NCBI GenBank assembly: GCA_963789885.1
Contig: CAWBNB010000014.1
Location: forward strand, 124,001-188,000
Reading direction: 5' to 3'
DNA: 64,000 bases
Source of the DNA: DATEDA01 sp963789885
Lineage (GTDB): Bacteria; Pseudomonadota; Gammaproteobacteria; Burkholderiales; SG8-39
Every line of letters begins with the position of its first letter. Within the stretch, counting starts at the first letter, position 1. A program made the position numbers and the translations under genes. Shown here in pieces: positions 61,848-64,000 of the stretch. The notes under the pieces were generated by a model. That model searched no databases and was not told the origin of the DNA. It was given only the letters and a program-made list of their open reading frames with translations.

Positions 61848-62555
61848 ATGGGCAGCGACCGATCCGGGAGCCTGGCTGGCTCCGTCTACTACGCCGTCAG
61901 GAACGATCTCTACGACTTCCGGCTCGGGCCCGGGCAGCGGTTCTCGGAGAACGAGATCGCCGCGCGGCTCGGCGTGTCACGCACGCCGGTGCGCGAGGCG
62001 CTCTACCGACTGCGCGACGAGGGCTACATCGACGTCGCGTCGAAGAGCGGCTGGACGGTGCGGCCGTTCGAGTTCGAGACCTTCGAGCATCTGTACGAGG
62101 TGCGCGCGCTGCTCGAGCTCGCCGCGGTGCGGCGGCTCTGCGAAATGGTGCCGGCACCGGCGCTCGACGAGCTGAAGGAGGTCTGGCTCGTCCCGCATAC
62201 CGAACGCGTTGCCGACGGCCGCGAGGTCGGGCGCCTCGACGAGGCGTTCCACCAGACGCTGGTGATCGCGGCCGGCAACCCGGAGCTCGCGCGCATCCAC
62301 CGCGACATCGCCGACCGGATCCGGATCGTGCGCCGGCTGGAGTTCACCGTGCCCGATCGCATGGCGAAGACCTACGCCGAGCACGCGCAGATCCTGCGCG
62401 CGATCGTGCGCAGGAAGCTCGACCAGGCGGCGATGCTGCTCCGCACGCACATCGAGCTGGCCCGCGGCGAAGTGCGCAAGATCACCTTGCACAAGTTCGC
62501 GGTGGCGCGGGAGGCAGCGCCCGCTCCCAGCGCACGCCTCGCGCGCGCGCGCTGA
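61848..62555 (+). CDS. GntR family transcriptional regulator, FCD type
   Basis: A 235-residue regulator. The winged helix occupies about residues 10-72 (ENEIAARLGVSRTPVREALY). The FCD effector domain shows metal-site candidates D131, H135, H179 and H201. The ATG at 61848 is preferred because AGGAAGG at 61832-61838 is correctly spaced for it and too close to the ATG at 61839. The effector is probably a carboxylic acid. Its nearest likely targets are its own gene and the preceding transporter or carbamoyltransferase units (inference). Confidence 0.9.
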   Translation: MGSDRSGSLAGSVYYAVRNDLYDFRLGPGQRFSENEIAARLGVSRTPVREALYRLRDEGYIDVASKSGWTVRPFEFETFEHLYEVRALLELAAVRRLCEMVPAPALDELKEVWLVPHTERVADGREVGRLDEAFHQTLVIAAGNPELARIHRDIADRIRIVRRLEFTVPDRMAKTYAEHAQILRAIVRRKLDQAAMLLRTHIELARGEVRKITLHKFAVAREAAPAPSARLARAR

Positions 62556-62597
62556 CCGGCGGTCGCATCCGGGCGCAGTTCCGGTCGCCCGCGCAAT

Positions 62598-62615
62598 TTC
62601 ACAATCGTTCACACC
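62598..62615 (+). promoter_or_regulatory. Direct-repeat regulatory element (copy 2)
   Basis: TTCACA-ATCG-TTCACA-CC is a perfect 6-base direct repeat at 10-base spacing, 148 bases upstream of the small protein at 62763. It differs at one of 18 positions from the copy at 63543-63560. The 207-base gap holds nothing else recognisable. Confidence 0.45.
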
Positions 62616-62762
62616 CGTTCCCGCGGCGATCGCGCACACTTCGATCGTGCGCTCCTTCGTGACGTCCGTGCGGTTCGCGGCAGTCTCCGGCGGACAGCGG
62701 ACAGCGCACACCAATTCCGCTGCGGCGGACCGTGCGGTCCGCCGCGATACGAGTCGATCGAG

Positions 62763-62972
62763 ATGAGCGTGTACGTCGTGTATCCGAGCCCGCGCGCGGG
62801 CTGGGAGCTGCTCCGCGAAGGCGATCCGGACACGCTGCACTTCGCCGATCGCAACCAGGCGATCGGCTACGGCCGTTCCCTCGCCGACGTGAACCGCCCG
62901 AGTGCACTCAAGGTCGAGAGCCCGTACGGCGTCGTCGAGGCGTCCTGGTTCTTCGACGCTCCCCGCCGCTAG
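62763..62972 (+). CDS. Small conserved-type hypothetical protein (69 aa)
   Basis: A compact mixed alpha/beta protein: GWELLREG and DTLHFADRNQAIGYGRSLAD resemble the strand-helix layout of DUF2188-like mini-proteins, in which a short sheet is followed by an Ala-rich helix and a final strand (YGVVEASWFF). The protein at 63631 has the same layout. No signal or membrane segment. Its stop overlaps, tail to tail, the stop of the minus-strand gene at 62969. Function unknown, possibly stress-related. Confidence 0.6.
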   Translation: MSVYVVYPSPRAGWELLREGDPDTLHFADRNQAIGYGRSLADVNRPSALKVESPYGVVEASWFFDAPRR

Positions 62973-63427
62973 CGCGGCGCACCGCTCTCCTTGAACTCCT
63001 CCCGCGGCACGCTCGCGCCGCGGTACGCGGGCTGGATCTCGTCGGCCGCGGTCGGTGGCACGTTCGACGGCCGATCGAGCGGACGCCCGGCCGGCGGCAG
63101 ATCCGGCGCGGTCGGCGCGAGGCGGTCGAGCCGGTCGGGACGCCCACCCAGCGCGTACAGATCGGCGAGCGTGCAGCGCCCGGCACGATAGCAGGACGGC
63201 AGGCCGTCGGTGCGCGGCGGGGGATAGATGAAGCCAGCGCCGCCGTAACCGTAGAGCGGATACGGAACGACGACGACCGGCGCGTACAGGCCGTACACCG
63301 GCGGGGGCGCGAGGACGGGTCCGTACATCACACCTGCGCCGAGACCGATCGCCACCTGCGCGGGCACAACCCCGGGCAACGCGGCGATGAGACCGGCGAG
63401 TGAAATCCTGGCGGCGAGCTGGACCAT
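62969..63427 (-). CDS. Secreted Pro/Tyr/Gly-rich hypothetical protein
   Basis: A 152-residue protein with a signal peptide (LAARISLAGLIAALPGVVPA, cleavage near PAQ). A glycine, proline and tyrosine-rich segment follows (residues about 30-75, such as VVVVPYPLYGYGGAGFIYP), then a Cys pair in SCYRAGRCTL and an Arg/Pro-rich tail. The composition suggests an exported, flexible surface or periplasmic protein. I do not recognise the family. Confidence 0.6.
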   Translation of the reverse strand: MVQLAARISLAGLIAALPGVVPAQVAIGLGAGVMYGPVLAPPPVYGLYAPVVVVPYPLYGYGGAGFIYPPPRTDGLPSCYRAGRCTLADLYALGGRPDRLDRLAPTAPDLPPAGRPLDRPSNVPPTAADEIQPAYRGASVPREEFKESGAPR

Positions 63428-63542
63428 GCGCGGATCAGGAACCTGGAGGGAAGTCTACGCGCAATGGGCGCGACCGCACCGCGGGCCCCTATTCCAGCCC
63501 GCCGGTCAACCCCTGTGAACTTCCGTGCCGATGCCGCACGAG

Positions 63543-63560
63543 TTCACAATCGTTTACACC
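63543..63560 (+). promoter_or_regulatory. Direct-repeat regulatory element (copy 3)
   Basis: TTCACA-ATCG-TTTACA-CC lies 71 bases upstream of the small protein at 63631 and matches the element at 62598-62615 at 17 of 18 positions. An imperfect, oppositely oriented relative (CTGTGAACTTCCGTGCC, near 63513) lies upstream of the secreted protein encoded at 62969-63427. Confidence 0.45.
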
Positions 63561-63630
63561 AGGCGCGCGGAAGGTCGCCGAAACTAGCGGGCACAAAGTA
63601 CCGGCCGCAACGAGGGGGAGCCCCGGTTCG

Positions 63631-63858
63631 ATGCCGCATCAGTGGAAATGCTTCAGAGTCGAGTCCGCCGAGCCCTACGGCTGGGTCGTGTACCTGGAGG
63701 GGTCGCCGCGGGCGCACTTCTTCGTCGGGCGCAGCATCGCGCTCGCGCTTGCCAAGCTCTTCGCGCAGGCGCTCGCGCCGAGCCGCGTCCGGCTCGTCGA
63801 CCTCTCCGGGCGGATCACCGAGGAGTGGGCCTACGCGCCGCGCATGATGCGCCACTGA
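63631..63858 (+). CDS. Small hypothetical protein (75 aa), DUF2188-like layout
   Basis: The protein reads WKCFRVESAEPYGWVVYLEG, then a helix rich in Ala/Leu (SIALALAKLFAQALAPSRVR) and a last strand LVDLSGRITEEWAY. This strand-helix-strand layout parallels the protein at 62763, and both follow the same direct-repeat element. GAGGGGGAG precedes the ATG at a suitable distance. No function can be assigned. Confidence 0.6.
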   Translation: MPHQWKCFRVESAEPYGWVVYLEGSPRAHFFVGRSIALALAKLFAQALAPSRVRLVDLSGRITEEWAYAPRMMRH

Positions 63859-63874
63859 CGGCGCGACCGACGCC

Positions 63875-64000
63875 TCAGGTCGCTCGCCCGAGCTGCTTCC
63901 GCAGCCGCCGCGCGAACACGCTCATCTCCCTCGCGGCCTGCTTGTCGCCGCGCGCTTCGGCGACGGCGATCCCCCGCTCGTAGGCCTCGAGGGCGGCCTC
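63875..64000 (-). CDS. C-terminal fragment of a TPR-type protein
   Basis: Only the last 41 residues are in the window: EAALEAYERGIAVAEARGDK, then a helix EMSVFARRLRKQLGRAT and stop. The A-x-x-A-Y-x-x-G-I-x-x-A pattern is that of a terminal tetratricopeptide repeat, common in small betaproteobacterial TPR proteins. The rest lies beyond the window end. Confidence 0.65.
   Translation of the reverse strand, partial: EAALEAYERGIAVAEARGDKQAAREMSVFARRLRKQLGRAT

Overview
The window is very G+C-rich, densely packed bacterial chromosome and most resembles a betaproteobacterium (Burkholderiales or a close relative). The reasons are: a polyamine gene, tkt, gap, pgk, pyk, then fba, purE, purC and Sua5 in the order familiar from that class; IF-1 with a basic C-terminal tail; several Bug/TctC solute receptors; and a tandem glycine riboswitch. 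There is no phage, IS element, CRISPR array, integrase or rRNA. Only one tRNA was found (Ala, CGC).

Layout. (1) 1-6710: a divergent acid-sugar locus. A sugar ABC transporter, a GntR regulator, an RraA-like protein and a UxaA-type SAF protein lie on the minus strand; an SDR and an FAA hydrolase lie on the plus strand. A palindrome sits between the two arms. (2) 6958-12433: cold-shock protein, IF-1, a tandem glycine riboswitch with terminator ahead of a DadA-like flavoenzyme, a SpeD-SpeE fusion, NudC and a 3-hydroxyacid dehydrogenase. (3) 12526-18370: tkt, gap, pgk, pyk. (4) 18390-46914: about 28 kb of accessory catabolism. It holds a complete tripartite tricarboxylate transporter, an NMT1-type ABC importer, a TRAP transporter and an orphan TctC. 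Interleaved are two enolase-superfamily enzymes, TIM-barrel isomerases, a DHDPS-like and a DUF993 protein, two Gfo/Idh oxidoreductases, a CoA-transferase/MaoC/crotonase trio and an AroE-like dehydrogenase. (5) 46947-51268: carbonic anhydrase, class I aldolase, purE, purC, Sua5, resuming the central backbone. (6) 51273-54697: SapC-like protein, tRNA-Ala, a secreted repeat protein, a K+-channel-like protein, pirin. (7) 54825-62555: an oxamate-carbamoyltransferase-type operon (AllF, carbamate kinase, AllH, AllG), then MarR-MFS-thioesterase and a GntR regulator. (8) 62763-64000: small uncharacterised proteins and a TPR fragment.

How the parts fit. Blocks 1, 4 and 7 look like scavenging of organic acids, acid sugars and ureido compounds, each with its own transporter and often its own regulator. 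Likely operators are visible for the TetR, MarR and both GntR regulators. The substrates are inferred only as classes.

Quality note. Eight single-base frame disruptions occur in seven genes (gap, pyk, an enolase-superfamily gene, a Gfo/Idh gene twice, a secreted protein, allF, allH). Every one is a net +1. This pattern, including hits in glycolytic genes, points to insertion errors in the assembly rather than gene decay.
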